The notes: generated by a model from the sequence alone, not told the origin. A stretch of DNA of 12,820 nucleotides from Halobacteriales archaeon SW_9_67_25 (GCA_003022745.1 PXSU01000123.1:1-12820), one strand, 5' to 3'. Counted from the stretch's first letter, positions 1-6,921 are shown. Translations and numbers: made by a program.

Positions 1-1
1 G

Positions 2-604
2 TCGGGCGCGTTCGTCGCCGGCGCGGACGTGACGGAACTCCGCGAGCGGGACGCCCTCCAGCAGCGCGAGGCCAGCAAGCGCCCGCGGGTCTACGAGGTA
101 GTCGAGGACTGCCCGCTCCCCGTCATCGCCCGCGTGAACGGCCACGCCCTGGGTGGCGGCTGTGAACTGATGCAGGCCTGTGACGTCCGCATCGCCCACG
201 AGGACGCCAAACTCGGCCAGCCCGAAATCACGCTGGGCATCATGCCCGGCGGCGGCGGGACCCAGCGTCTCCCCCGACTCGTCGGCGAGGGCCACGCAAT
301 GCGCCTGATCCTCTCGGGGGAACTCATCGACGCCGCCGAGGCAGCAGACATCGGCCTCGTCGAGGAGGTCCACGGCGAGGGCTTCGACGAGCGCGTCTAC
401 GGCCTCGCGGCGTCGATGGCGGCACACAGCCCCGTTGCCCTGGAGTTCGCGAAGAAGTCCGTCAGAGCGGCGTCGCGGATGGACTTAGAGAGTGGCATCG
501 AGTACGAGGCAGAACTGTTCGCACAGCTGTTTGCCACCGACGACAAGGACGAGGGCATCGACGCCTTCCTCGGGGACCGCGAGCCCGAGTGGCGCGGTGA
601 GTAG
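2..604 (+). CDS. Enoyl-CoA hydratase/isomerase family protein (5' partial)
   Basis: This is the C-terminal part of a crotonase-fold enzyme; the reading frame is open to the left edge, so the N-terminus lies outside. The enzyme would add water to trans-2-enoyl-CoA in beta-oxidation-type pathways. Both oxyanion-hole segments are visible: AFVAGADVTEL right at the window start and GHALGGGCEL at about 160. Both catalytic glutamates of true hydratases are present, one in GGGCEL and one in QPEITLGIMPGGGGTQRL, so it should be active as a hydratase and not only an isomerase. The usual C-terminal helices follow, with HSPVALEFAKKSV. It is convergent with the IclR-type gene, with 220 bp between them. Haloarchaea carry many paralogues, so the acyl-CoA substrate cannot be assigned from sequence. 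Confidence 0.93.
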   Translation, partial: SGAFVAGADVTELRERDALQQREASKRPRVYEVVEDCPLPVIARVNGHALGGGCELMQACDVRIAHEDAKLGQPEITLGIMPGGGGTQRLPRLVGEGHAMRLILSGELIDAAEAADIGLVEEVHGEGFDERVYGLAASMAAHSPVALEFAKKSVRAASRMDLESGIEYEAELFAQLFATDDKDEGIDAFLGDREPEWRGE

Positions 605-786
605 CCCGCCAGCAGCGTCTCGCTGTCTTCGAGAGAACGAAATCGGCCCCGCACGTCGAACGGCCGGGCGATGTCGTTACGGATATACGCATGTAATTCC
701 GCCAGGGTCGGGAAGGCCGTCCAACCACCGGCGACAGGAGCAGTACCGGCCGGATACGGAGCCGTACGTGCGGGGCCACGGGGGTT

Positions 787-802
787 CGGTTCACTCGAAC
801 CG
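787..802. terminator. Small hairpin between convergent genes
   Basis: CGGTTC and GAACCG pair around the 4-base loop ACTC, just past the stop of the minus-strand IclR-type gene and about 180 bp past the enoyl-CoA hydratase stop. It could be a shared terminator or an RNA-end structure. There is no adjoining T-run, and archaeal termination depends mainly on T-runs, so the call is weak. Confidence 0.25.
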
Positions 803-824
803 GGAGTGTGGAGGCGCCGCCCGG

Positions 825-1615
825 CTACGCGTGAGCGAGATTGATGCTGATCTCGTTGACCACCCCGAGCAGGAGGTCGGGGAAGTCATCGCGGAGTCGG
901 GTGCCGCTGAGACGGTTGGCCGGCCCGGAGATGCTGATCGCGCCGATGGCACGGTCGTTCTCGTCGGTGATGGGCGCGCCGACGGCGTGGAGTCCCTCGA
1001 CGGACTCCTCGAAGTTGAACGCGTAGCCCCGCTCGCGGACCGTTTCGAGTTCGGCCCGCAGTTCTCCGGGGTCGGTGATGGTGTGCGGGGTCCGGGCCGG
1101 CAGGCCGTGCGTCTCGACGATGTCGCGTGGGTGTCGACGATCTCCTCGACGCGCTCTGCGGGGAGGTGTGCGAGGATGGACTTCCCGGCGGCGTGCTGGT
1201 GGAGGTGGTGGCGCCCGCCGACGCGGGCGTGGGTACGCACCGAGTGTTTCCCGCGGGCGCCGTAGATGTGGACGCTCCGGCCGTGCTCCTCGACGGTACA
1301 CCAGATCTTTTCGTCGGTTTCGGCGGCGAGTTCGTCGACCTTCGGTTTGGCCTCCGCGAACAGGTCGTACCGGTTCCGGGCCGCGACGCCATAATCCAGA
1401 AAGCGCGCGCCGAGCCGGTAGGCCTCGCCCTCCCGGAGGAGGAAGCTGTTTGCCTCCAGGGTCTTGAGGTGTCTGTGTGCGGTGCTCTTGGCACAGTCGA
1501 GTTCGGCGGCGATCTCCGAAAGCGTCGCCGACCCCTCGTCTTTGAGGAACTCGGTGATCGCGACCGACCGCTCGACCGTCTCGACCGGCCTGTTGACCTC
1601 GGGCGGGGTCGTCAT
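825..1615 (-). pseudogene. IclR family transcriptional regulator, frameshifted by a 20-bp duplication
   Basis: The N-terminal part is a normal IclR winged HTH (VETVERSVAITEFL, SEIAAELDCAKSTAHRHLKTLE), followed by the effector-domain start (SVRTHARVG, HAAGKSILAHLP). At about 1140 the frame is lost. The rest of the effector domain (HGLPARTPHTITD, RGYAFNFEESVEGLHAVGAPI, ISGPANRL, NEISINLAHA) continues in another frame to a stop at 825. The break coincides with a 20-bp imperfect tandem repeat. Removing one 20-bp unit restores one frame of 256 codons plus stop and the family-typical EEIVETHGLPA junction. The ATG at 1615 is preferred because it precedes MTTPPEVNRPVETVERS. Unrepaired, the frame stays open to 791, giving about 274 residues with an intact DNA-binding domain but a scrambled effector domain. 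The gene is divergent from the ThDP enzyme, its likely target. Confidence 0.88.
1101..1140 (-). repeat. 20-bp imperfect tandem duplication at the IclR frameshift
   Basis: Read on the minus strand, TCGTCGACACCCACG (from 1140) is followed 20 bp later by TCGTCGAGACGCACG (from 1120), matching at 13 of 15 bases. The unit is not a multiple of three, so the second copy changes frame exactly where the IclR protein similarity jumps frames. Confidence 0.8.
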
Positions 1616-1733
1616 GCCCGTCCATCGTCGGGCCATCGACAAGAAAGTTGTTCAAGCTACTCGAATCAGATGCCGGTCGAGAGGGTATCCGGGGCACCGA
1701 CAGGGCAAAGGGTCGGGGCGCCGAGACAGGCGT

Positions 1734-3452
1734 ATGACCGAGACGGCACAGCGACTCGTCGCGGAACTGGCGGCGCTGGGCGTCGAGTACGTCTTCGGCT
1801 ACCCCGGCGGGCGGGTCATCGAGCTGTTCGACCACCTGCCCGGCTCGGGGGTAGAGCTCGTCCGCCCGCGCGACGAGCGGGAGGCCAGCGTCATGGCCGA
1901 GCTGTACGGCCGCCTGCACGGCGAGCCGGGCGTCCTCGCGGGGCAGGGGCCCTGGATCGGCAGCCTCGGCGCCATCGGCCAGATGGAGGGGTTCCTAGGC
2001 TCCTCGCCGATGGTCGTCCTCACCGAGGCGAGCGAGCGCGGCGAGTACTCGACGCTTGCGCCCTACCAGCAGGCCCGTGGCGACTACGGCGGGATCGACC
2101 TCCCGCGGGCACTGTCGGCCTACACCAGGGAACACTGGACGCCCCGCACGCCGGCCGAGACAGTCCGGAGTCTGCAACTGGCGTTCAAACACGCCACTGC
2201 GGGCCGACCGGGCCCGACTGCGGTCGTCCTCGACGGCGACGCCGTCACCGAGGAGGTTCCCGAGGAGTCGGTTCCGGCGGTCTGGGAGAGCGACGCCCAG
2301 GCCCGGACGTGGGAGTCCCGACCCGACGCCGCCGACATCGACGCCGCGGCAGAGGCGCTCGCTACAGCAGAACGGCCGGCCGTCGTCGCGGGCAACGGCG
2401 TCCACGCCGCCGGCGCCTACGAGGAACTCCGGGCTCTCGCGGAAGCTGCCGGAGCAATCGTCACCACGTCGTATCTGGGCAAGTCGACGTTCCCGGAGAC
2501 CCACGCGCTGGCGGGCGGGGTCGTCGGCTCCTTCGGCCACGAGGGGGCCAACCGCGTCATCAGCGAGGCCGACGTCCTCCTCGTCGTGGGATCGCGGCTC
2601 AACCCGATGGACACGAACTGGCAGGCCCCCGAGTTCGTCCGCCCGGACGAGCAGACCATCCTGCACGTCGACGTCGACCCGCGCAACGCCGGGTGGGTGT
2701 ATCCCGCCGACGTCGGGCTGGTCGGCGACGCCGCGCTGGCGCTGGCCGATCTCGTCGAGGCACTGCCCGACGACGCGGCGGGGAGGACCGACGACCAGTG
2801 GCCCCGCGAGCGGGCCAGCGCGGCCCGGGAATCCTTCTCGGCACCGGCCTGTGACTCGGATGCCTCGCCGGTGAAGCCCCAGCGGGCAGTCAGGGAAATC
2901 GAGGCCGTAATCGACGCCGAGACAATCGTGACGGCGGACTCGGGGAACAACCGCTTCTGGCTGCTCAACTACCTGCAGACGCCCGCGGTCCGGACGTACT
3001 TCGGGAGCGGCGGCGTGGGCGCGATGGGGTGGGCGGTCCCCGCGGCGGTGGCGGCGGCGATCACGACCGACCGGGACGTCCTCGGGGTGGCAGGCGACGG
3101 CGGGTTCGCGATGACGATGACGAGCGTCGAGACGGCCGTCGAGCATGGCGTCGCGCCGGCGTTCGTGGTGCTCAACGACACCAGCCTCGGGATGGTCCGG
3201 CAGATGCAAGAGACCGAAGGGGACATCGCCGGCGTCGAGTTCCACGACACCGACTTCGTGAAAGCCGCCGAGGCGTTCGGAGCGGTGGGGACACGGGTTT
3301 CGACGCCCGACGGACTGGCCGGCGCGCTGGAGACGGCGATGGCTGCTGAAGACCGTCCGCACGTGATCGACGTTCGCATCGACCGCGAGGCGGATATGGC
3401 CGCGTCGCTGGAGTCGTCTTTTTACGCCGATGTCGGTGGATTGCACGAGTGA
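1734..3452 (+). CDS. Thiamine-diphosphate-dependent enzyme, acetolactate synthase large-subunit-like
   Basis: A 572-residue protein with the three-domain layout of the acetolactate synthase / pyruvate oxidase / benzoylformate decarboxylase superfamily. The N-terminal PYR domain begins ALGVEYVFGYPGGRVIELFD; the activating glutamate is probably Glu48 in RPRDERE. A central Rossmann-like domain covers roughly residues 190-340 (ERPAVVAGNGVHAAGAYEEL, ISEADVLLVVGSRL). The C-terminal ThDP/Mg domain carries GDG at 454-456 and Asn481 in VVLNDTSLG, the classic GDG-(N) metal-binding motif. The family decarboxylates 2-oxoacids and often ligates the product to a second carbonyl. The segment QGPWIGSLGA replaces the usual SGPGATN stretch of true acetolactate synthases, so a different substrate is likely. 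The start is the first ATG before conserved sequence. No regulatory subunit gene lies nearby. The IclR-type gene is divergent, 118 bp away. Confidence 0.88.
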   Translation: MTETAQRLVAELAALGVEYVFGYPGGRVIELFDHLPGSGVELVRPRDEREASVMAELYGRLHGEPGVLAGQGPWIGSLGAIGQMEGFLGSSPMVVLTEASERGEYSTLAPYQQARGDYGGIDLPRALSAYTREHWTPRTPAETVRSLQLAFKHATAGRPGPTAVVLDGDAVTEEVPEESVPAVWESDAQARTWESRPDAADIDAAAEALATAERPAVVAGNGVHAAGAYEELRALAEAAGAIVTTSYLGKSTFPETHALAGGVVGSFGHEGANRVISEADVLLVVGSRLNPMDTNWQAPEFVRPDEQTILHVDVDPRNAGWVYPADVGLVGDAALALADLVEALPDDAAGRTDDQWPRERASAARESFSAPACDSDASPVKPQRAVREIEAVIDAETIVTADSGNNRFWLLNYLQTPAVRTYFGSGGVGAMGWAVPAAVAAAITTDRDVLGVAGDGGFAMTMTSVETAVEHGVAPAFVVLNDTSLGMVRQMQETEGDIAGVEFHDTDFVKAAEAFGAVGTRVSTPDGLAGALETAMAAEDRPHVIDVRIDREADMAASLESSFYADVGGLHE

Positions 3453-3498
3453 GGACTAGGCGGCGTTGGTGCTTGTGTGGCGACTGCCACTGACAGCA

Positions 3499-3673
3499 AG
3501 AAAGCCCCCGCGTGCTCGGCTCCCGGGACTCGCTGCGCGCTTCCCTCACTTCGCTCGGTCCAGTTGAAAGGGGCCGGCCGGTCGATTCCTCCCGGGCGAA
3601 GTAAGTAACGCAGAGAGCGCAGCGACCGAGTAACGCAGCAAGCCCCGGAGGGTTGAGCGGTCGGGGGCTTTCT
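3499..3673. repeat. Palindromic dispersed-type repeat (MITE-like), possible terminator
   Basis: The ends are a perfect 12-bp inverted repeat: AGAAAGCCCCCG at 3499-3510 and its complement at 3662-3673. The arms stay partly complementary inward (GCTC, CCGGG and GCTGCG blocks), with an inner pair around CTCGGTC (3554-3560) and GACCGAG (3624-3630). The region holds no credible gene. Its minus-strand translation contains PAPFNWTERSEGSAQRVPG, a kind of spurious peptide I associate with short repeats scattered between haloarchaeal genes; this recognition is from memory and unverified. No clear target-site duplication flanks it. It could fold strongly and end the upstream ThDP transcript. Confidence 0.6.
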
Positions 3674-3743
3674 GACCAGTCGTTGCAGGACAGTCACACA
3701 CAACCGTTCAGCTAGAGAAACCGACAACCCGAAACCAGCAAGA

Positions 3744-3753
3744 GGATTTAACA
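3744..3753 (+). promoter_or_regulatory. TATA-like box for the EthD-HD operon
   Basis: The AT-rich ATTTAACA sequence is centred about 28 bp before the ATG at 3778, the spacing expected for a leaderless haloarchaeal transcript. It lies downstream of the palindromic repeat, so the EthD gene probably has its own promoter. Confidence 0.55.
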
Positions 3754-3777
3754 TCCGACACAGAGAAACAATTGGTG

Positions 3778-4494
3778 ATGTACAAGCACGTCGCCTTGCT
3801 CGTCCGCCAGTCGGGCATGTCCCACGAGGAGTTCGTCGACTACTGGCGGGAGAATCACACCCCCATCGCGAAGGACATCGAGGGTGTCGTCAGGTACCAC
3901 CAGGTGCTCCCCACCGACCCCGCGAACGCGGAGTTCGACGGCATCGCCGAACTGTACTTCGAGAACATAGAGGACCTCCATGCCGCCCTGGGAAGCCCGG
4001 GTTCGCGCGACTACGACCCCACGCGGGAGGTTGCGGCCCGCGCCCGCGAGGACGTGGACAACTTCCTCGCTATCGACGAGCGCCCGCGATTCATCGGCGA
4101 GGAGACCGTCCAGAAAGACGAGGTCGGCGGCGACACCGACGGCCTCTACAAGCATTCGGCCTTCCTCGTCCGCCAGGAGGGGATGACCCACGAGGAGTTC
4201 GTCGAGTACTGGCAGACCAACCACACCCCAATCGCCCGCGAGATCGAGGGCGTGGTCCGGTACACGACAGTCCTCTCAGCGGACCCGGAGAACGCGGAGT
4301 TCGACGGCGTCGCCGAACTGTACTTCGAGGACCTCGACGCGCTGTACGACGCGCTCGGCAGCGAGGGCAGCCGTGACTACGACCCCGACAAAGGGAAGGC
4401 AAAGGAGGCTCGCGGGGACGTGGACAACTTCCTGGCTATCGACCGGCGCCCGCGGCTGATCGGCCGCGAGCACCTCGTGACGGACGAAGCCTGA
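3778..4494 (+). CDS. Tandem EthD-domain (dimeric alpha-beta barrel) protein
   Basis: A 238-residue protein made of two EthD-like ferredoxin-fold domains, about residues 2-110 and 124-232, repeating with a 122-residue period. By hand alignment about 76 of 108 positions are identical. Each copy has LVRQ-x-GM-[ST]-HEEFV-x-YW followed by NHTPIA, IEGVVRY, the AELYFE strand, GSRDYDP and DVDNFLAID. EthD-fold proteins normally dimerise to form a barrel, so a fused pair could form one within a single chain. Related proteins act in catabolic clusters as small lyases, isomerases or accessory factors; the reaction here is unknown. The ATG at 3778 is chosen over TTG 3772 and GTG 3775 because it begins the repeat unit and fits the TATA spacing. 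The stop is one base before the HD gene start, indicating co-transcription. Confidence 0.85.
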   Translation: MYKHVALLVRQSGMSHEEFVDYWRENHTPIAKDIEGVVRYHQVLPTDPANAEFDGIAELYFENIEDLHAALGSPGSRDYDPTREVAARAREDVDNFLAIDERPRFIGEETVQKDEVGGDTDGLYKHSAFLVRQEGMTHEEFVEYWQTNHTPIAREIEGVVRYTTVLSADPENAEFDGVAELYFEDLDALYDALGSEGSRDYDPDKGKAKEARGDVDNFLAIDRRPRLIGREHLVTDEA

Positions 4495-4495
4495 C

Positions 4496-5080
4496 ATGCC
4501 CGACTACGAGTCACAGGTCCGGGAGGCGCTGCCGGAACTCGCGGACATGGACGACGAGGGGTTGCGCGAGCAGGTCGTCGAGGCCTGGACGCTCGCCCTG
4601 GAGCGGGGCGGGTGGCGACACGTCGCGGACGTCCCCTACGCCTGGAACATCCAGGAGGTCACGAACGTCGAGCACGTCCGCGGGGTCGCCCGCATCGCCC
4701 GCGATACCGCCCACCAGCAGCGGGCGTTCCACGACGCCGACCCCGACGTGGACGTCGCAATCGCTGCGAGCCTGCTCCACGACGTCGGGAAGTGCTACGA
4801 GTACGTCTCCGTCGTCGACGAGGAGCTGGTCGACCCCGACCCCGAGTACGCCAGCGACGAGATTCCCCACTCGCTGTCGGGCTACGCGCTGGCCCACGAG
4901 GTCGGGTGTCCACTCGCGGTCCAGCGGGCCATCCCCCACTTCATCGGCGAAGTTCCCTCGCGGACAGTGGAGGCAGAACTCGTCAAGAGCGCCAACTCCG
5001 CGTCCTCGAACGCCATCATCCAGTCCGCGATGGACATGACCCTCCGGGAGTGGGTCGAGGAGTACTCACAGACCCGGTAG
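4496..5080 (+). CDS. HD-domain metal-dependent phosphohydrolase-like protein
   Basis: A 194-residue soluble protein with an HD-domain metal site: His60 in NVEHVRGVARIA, His95-Asp96 in LLHDVGK, then His125 (IPHSLSGY), His134 and His148 (IPHFIGE). The closing Asp normally found in the last HD helix seems to be Asn167 in LVKSANSAS, which could alter metal binding; this rests on inspection only. HD enzymes hydrolyse phosphate mono- or diesters, and some relatives are oxygenases on small organic substrates. The gene starts one base after the EthD gene, so the two very probably act in one process. Neither membrane segment nor signal peptide is visible. The substrate is unknown. Confidence 0.82.
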   Translation: MPDYESQVREALPELADMDDEGLREQVVEAWTLALERGGWRHVADVPYAWNIQEVTNVEHVRGVARIARDTAHQQRAFHDADPDVDVAIAASLLHDVGKCYEYVSVVDEELVDPDPEYASDEIPHSLSGYALAHEVGCPLAVQRAIPHFIGEVPSRTVEAELVKSANSASSNAIIQSAMDMTLREWVEEYSQTR

Positions 5081-5112
5081 ACGGCCAGCGTCGTGGGGCC
5101 AGCCACCACACC

Positions 5113-5123
5113 ACATTCTTAAG
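5113..5123 (+). promoter_or_regulatory. TATA-like box for the small acidic protein gene
   Basis: CATTCTTAAGC lies about 27 bp before the ATG at 5148, the leaderless spacing. It favours this ATG over the in-frame GTG at 5136. Confidence 0.5.
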
Positions 5124-5147
5124 CCGCTCGCAGTCGTGCCCTCGCAC

Positions 5148-5345
5148 ATGCCGGTTTCGGGCTACGATCCGGAAGACATCGACGACATGCTCGAATCGCG
5201 GCTGACCGACGGCGAGAAGGCCGAGTTCCTGACCGACGCGGAGTGGGAGGCCTACCGGCGGGGCGACGAGAGCCTGGTCGACCTGCTGGAGGGCTCGGAG
5301 ATCGAACGGATTTTCGACAGGGACGCCGCGGTGGACGAGGAGTGA
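5148..5345 (+). CDS. Small acidic protein of unknown function
   Basis: A 65-residue, strongly acidic protein with no cysteine pairs or membrane segment. It seems largely helical (DPEDIDDMLESRLTDGEKAEFL, EWEAYRRGDESLVDLLEG). The halophilic composition, a well-placed TATA box and the ATG 27 bp downstream of it support a real gene. I do not recognise a named family; it resembles the short conserved hypothetical proteins common in haloarchaea. It stands alone after the HD gene with its own promoter and faces the thioesterase gene 33 bp away. Confidence 0.7.
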   Translation: MPVSGYDPEDIDDMLESRLTDGEKAEFLTDAEWEAYRRGDESLVDLLEGSEIERIFDRDAAVDEE

Positions 5346-5378
5346 GCGACGACTGCAGTCTCCGGCCCCCGACTGCCG

Positions 5379-5759
5379 TCACCCAGTTTTGTAGACGCCC
5401 CGCGCGTCGGCGACGTGAGCGTCCCCCGCGTACACGTCGACGTCGACGACACCCACGTCGCCCCCGAGACGGACGACATCGGCCGTCGCGGTCAGGTCGC
5501 CGGTGCCCGCCTCCAGGTAGTCGATGCGCATGTCGACGGTCGGGACGGGCTGATCGACCAGCGAGACGAGCGCCGCGCCGCCGACCGTGTCAGCGAGCGT
5601 GAAGGTGACGCCGCCGTGGGCCATCACGCGGTCCTCGTTCCAGGAGAGGTCGGGCCGCATCGGGAGCGCGCCCTCGGCGTGGCCGTCCCCGACGTCGGTC
5701 ACCTCGATCCCGAGCAGGTCGGCAAATGGCATCGACTCGAAGAAGGCCTCGATGTCCAT
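5379..5759 (-). CDS. PaaI family hotdog-fold acyl-CoA thioesterase
   Basis: A 126-residue single hotdog domain, the full family length. The active-site region is Asn41 (SWNEDRVMAHGG), HGG at 48-50 and Asp57 in VTFTLADTVGGAAL, matching the PaaI/YbgC-like pattern where a loop Gly/His and an Asp on the central helix act in thioester hydrolysis. It would release free acid and CoA from aryl- or acyl-CoA. The ATG at 5759 fits a TATA-like box 27 bp upstream. Directly upstream lies a remnant resembling the C-terminus of a phenylacetate-CoA-ligase-type enzyme, a natural partner for a PaaI thioesterase; the link is inferred. Convergent with the small acidic gene. Confidence 0.88.
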   Translation of the reverse strand: MDIEAFFESMPFADLLGIEVTDVGDGHAEGALPMRPDLSWNEDRVMAHGGVTFTLADTVGGAALVSLVDQPVPTVDMRIDYLEAGTGDLTATADVVRLGGDVGVVDVDVYAGDAHVADARGVYKTG

Positions 5760-5782
5760 GGGCGGCGTTCGCCCGGACCCGG

Positions 5783-5790
5783 CATATTAT
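5783..5790 (-). promoter_or_regulatory. TATA-like box for the thioesterase gene
   Basis: On the minus strand this reads ATAATATG, about 27 bp upstream of the ATG at 5759, consistent with leaderless transcription. It overlaps the stop codon of the ligase remnant. Confidence 0.55.
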
Positions 5791-5884
5791 CTGTGGTCGT
5801 AGACCCGCCGGACCTTCCCCACCTCGGTGCGCTCGATCCGTCTGGGGACGACGATATCGAGGCTGTTGGGACTGAACCGTGAGT
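5787..5884 (-). pseudogene. C-terminal remnant of a phenylacetate-CoA-ligase-like enzyme
   Basis: The roughly 30 codons between the LLM gene's stop and a TAA at 5787 read LNSRFSPNSLDIVV, then PRRIERTEVGKVRRVYDHR. This resembles the extreme C-terminus of PaaK-type AMP-forming CoA ligases (a hydrophobic strand, then P-x-x-[IL]-x-RTE-x-GK-x-[KR]RV-x-D-x-R). No start codon with a plausible promoter is present, and the rest of the ligase is absent, since the sequence before it is the intact LLM gene. It therefore looks like what is left after a deletion or rearrangement. The match is from memory of the family motif and covers few residues, so confidence is moderate. Confidence 0.5.
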
Positions 5885-6889
5885 TCAGTCGAGCTGTGGC
5901 CGGACCTCGTCGCCGAGGCGTTCGATGCACTCGACCATCGGGTCGGTGCCGATGCCGGGATGGTAGGTGCGGAAGATAACGTGGACGTCCTCGCCAAGCG
6001 CCTCGCGGTACTCGTCGAGTTCCTCGAGGACCTGTTCGGGCGTGCCGAAGATGGCCTGCTCTCTCAGCTCCTGCCGGCGCTCGGCCGAGAGTTCCTCGAC
6101 GGACTCCCCGGAGAAGATTTCCTCGTAGCGGCGCTGAATGTAGAGGTACCCCTCGCGCATCCGTTCCCAGGCCTCGTCGCGGGAGTCGCCGACGAACCCG
6201 TGCTGGATGAGGTAGACCTGGAAGTCGCCGTCGACGTCCTCTTCCTCGCGGACCCGCTCGATGTCCGCGACGCGCTTCGCGACGCCCTCGATGGAGAGCG
6301 CGGAGGGCGCACACCACCCGTCGCCGATGCGGGCGGCCCGCCGGACAGCGGGCTTTGCGGCCCCGCCGAGCATGACCGGCACGTCGCTTGCCGGTTTGGG
6401 TGTCACGTCGACGTCCGGTCCGGCGTCGTGGAACTCGGGGTCGTAGTCGAGTGGCCCCGGCGACCAGGCGCCACGGACCGTGTTCACGGCGTCTACGAGG
6501 CGGTCGACCCGCTCGTCGGTGGGGACGCCGAAGGCCTCGAACTCGTGGGGGTTCGAGCCGATGGCCAGCCCCAGCGTGGCGCGGCCGTCCGCGAGCAGGT
6601 CCACGGTGGCGACGTCCTCGGCGAGGCGCACCGCGTCGTAGAGGGGTGCCAGCGCGATGCATGGCCCGAGTTCGACGTCCTCGGTGACCGCCGCCAGCGC
6701 CCCCAGCGCGGGTGCGACCCCCGAGAGATAGCCGTCAGCGAGAAAGTGGTGTTCCGAGACCCACGCGCTGTCGAGGCCGGCCCCGTCGATGGCCCGCCCG
6801 AGTTCCAGCATCTCGTCGTAGATGGCCGCCATCGAACGGTCGTCGTCCGGACGTCGCTGGCAGGTGAACAACCCCGTCCCGAGTTTCAT
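5885..6889 (-). CDS. LLM-class (luciferase-like) flavin/F420-dependent oxidoreductase
   Basis: A 334-residue TIM-barrel oxidoreductase of the bacterial-luciferase/MER superfamily. Diagnostic parts are the MKLGTGLFTCQ first strand, GLDSAWVSEHHF (44-49 is VSEHHF), VATVDLLADGRATLGLAIG, and DVPVMLGGAAKPAVRRAARIGDGW near the cofactor phosphate site. The C-terminus has FGTPEQVLEELDEY. In archaea such enzymes generally use coenzyme F420 or FMN for hydride transfer; the substrate is not predictable. The ATG at 6889 starts the first strand and sits 27 bp after a TATA-like box, so the longer in-frame extension to 6955 is unlikely. Length and motifs look intact. Downstream are the ligase remnant and the thioesterase. 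Confidence 0.92.
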   Translation of the reverse strand: MKLGTGLFTCQRRPDDDRSMAAIYDEMLELGRAIDGAGLDSAWVSEHHFLADGYLSGVAPALGALAAVTEDVELGPCIALAPLYDAVRLAEDVATVDLLADGRATLGLAIGSNPHEFEAFGVPTDERVDRLVDAVNTVRGAWSPGPLDYDPEFHDAGPDVDVTPKPASDVPVMLGGAAKPAVRRAARIGDGWCAPSALSIEGVAKRVADIERVREEEDVDGDFQVYLIQHGFVGDSRDEAWERMREGYLYIQRRYEEIFSGESVEELSAERRQELREQAIFGTPEQVLEELDEYREALGEDVHVIFRTYHPGIGTDPMVECIERLGDEVRPQLD

Positions 6890-6913
6890 ACCCCCCGCTT
6901 TGGCCGCCCCCCG

Positions 6914-6921
6914 CTTAACCC
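6914..6921 (-). promoter_or_regulatory. TATA-like box for the LLM oxidoreductase gene
   Basis: The minus-strand GGTTAAG is about 27 bp before the ATG at 6889 in an otherwise GC-rich stretch, the usual leaderless geometry. Confidence 0.5.

Noticed and set aside
770..815. tRNA T-arm-like GGTTC / GAACC sequence after the IclR gene
   Set aside because: No acceptor stem, D-arm or anticodon arm could be built around it, so it is not a tRNA gene; kept only as a weak hairpin.
791..1642. Reading the IclR gene as an intact 283-residue protein
   Set aside because: The C-terminal third in that frame is Arg/Pro/Ser-rich with no similarity to the family, while the other frame carries the full conserved effector-domain end.
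1127..2854. Plus-strand open frame of 575 codons across the IclR and ThDP genes
   Set aside because: It crosses two real genes in other frames and becomes Arg-rich low-complexity sequence; no domain is recognisable.
1995..3446. Long minus-strand open frame (483 codons) opposite the ThDP enzyme
   Set aside because: It is a shadow of the GC-rich coding strand: Arg/His-rich composition, no family motif, and complete overlap with a well-supported gene.
5351..5360. Ten-base palindrome GACTGCAGTC between the small protein and thioesterase genes
   Set aside because: A self-complementary 10-mer without a loop or T-run is not convincing as a terminator or operator.
5885..6662. Upstream part of the minus-strand open frame that ends in the ligase remnant
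   Set aside because: Only the last 30 or so codons resemble a ligase. The rest is out of frame with the LLM gene and Arg-rich, so it is not evidence for a longer ligase.
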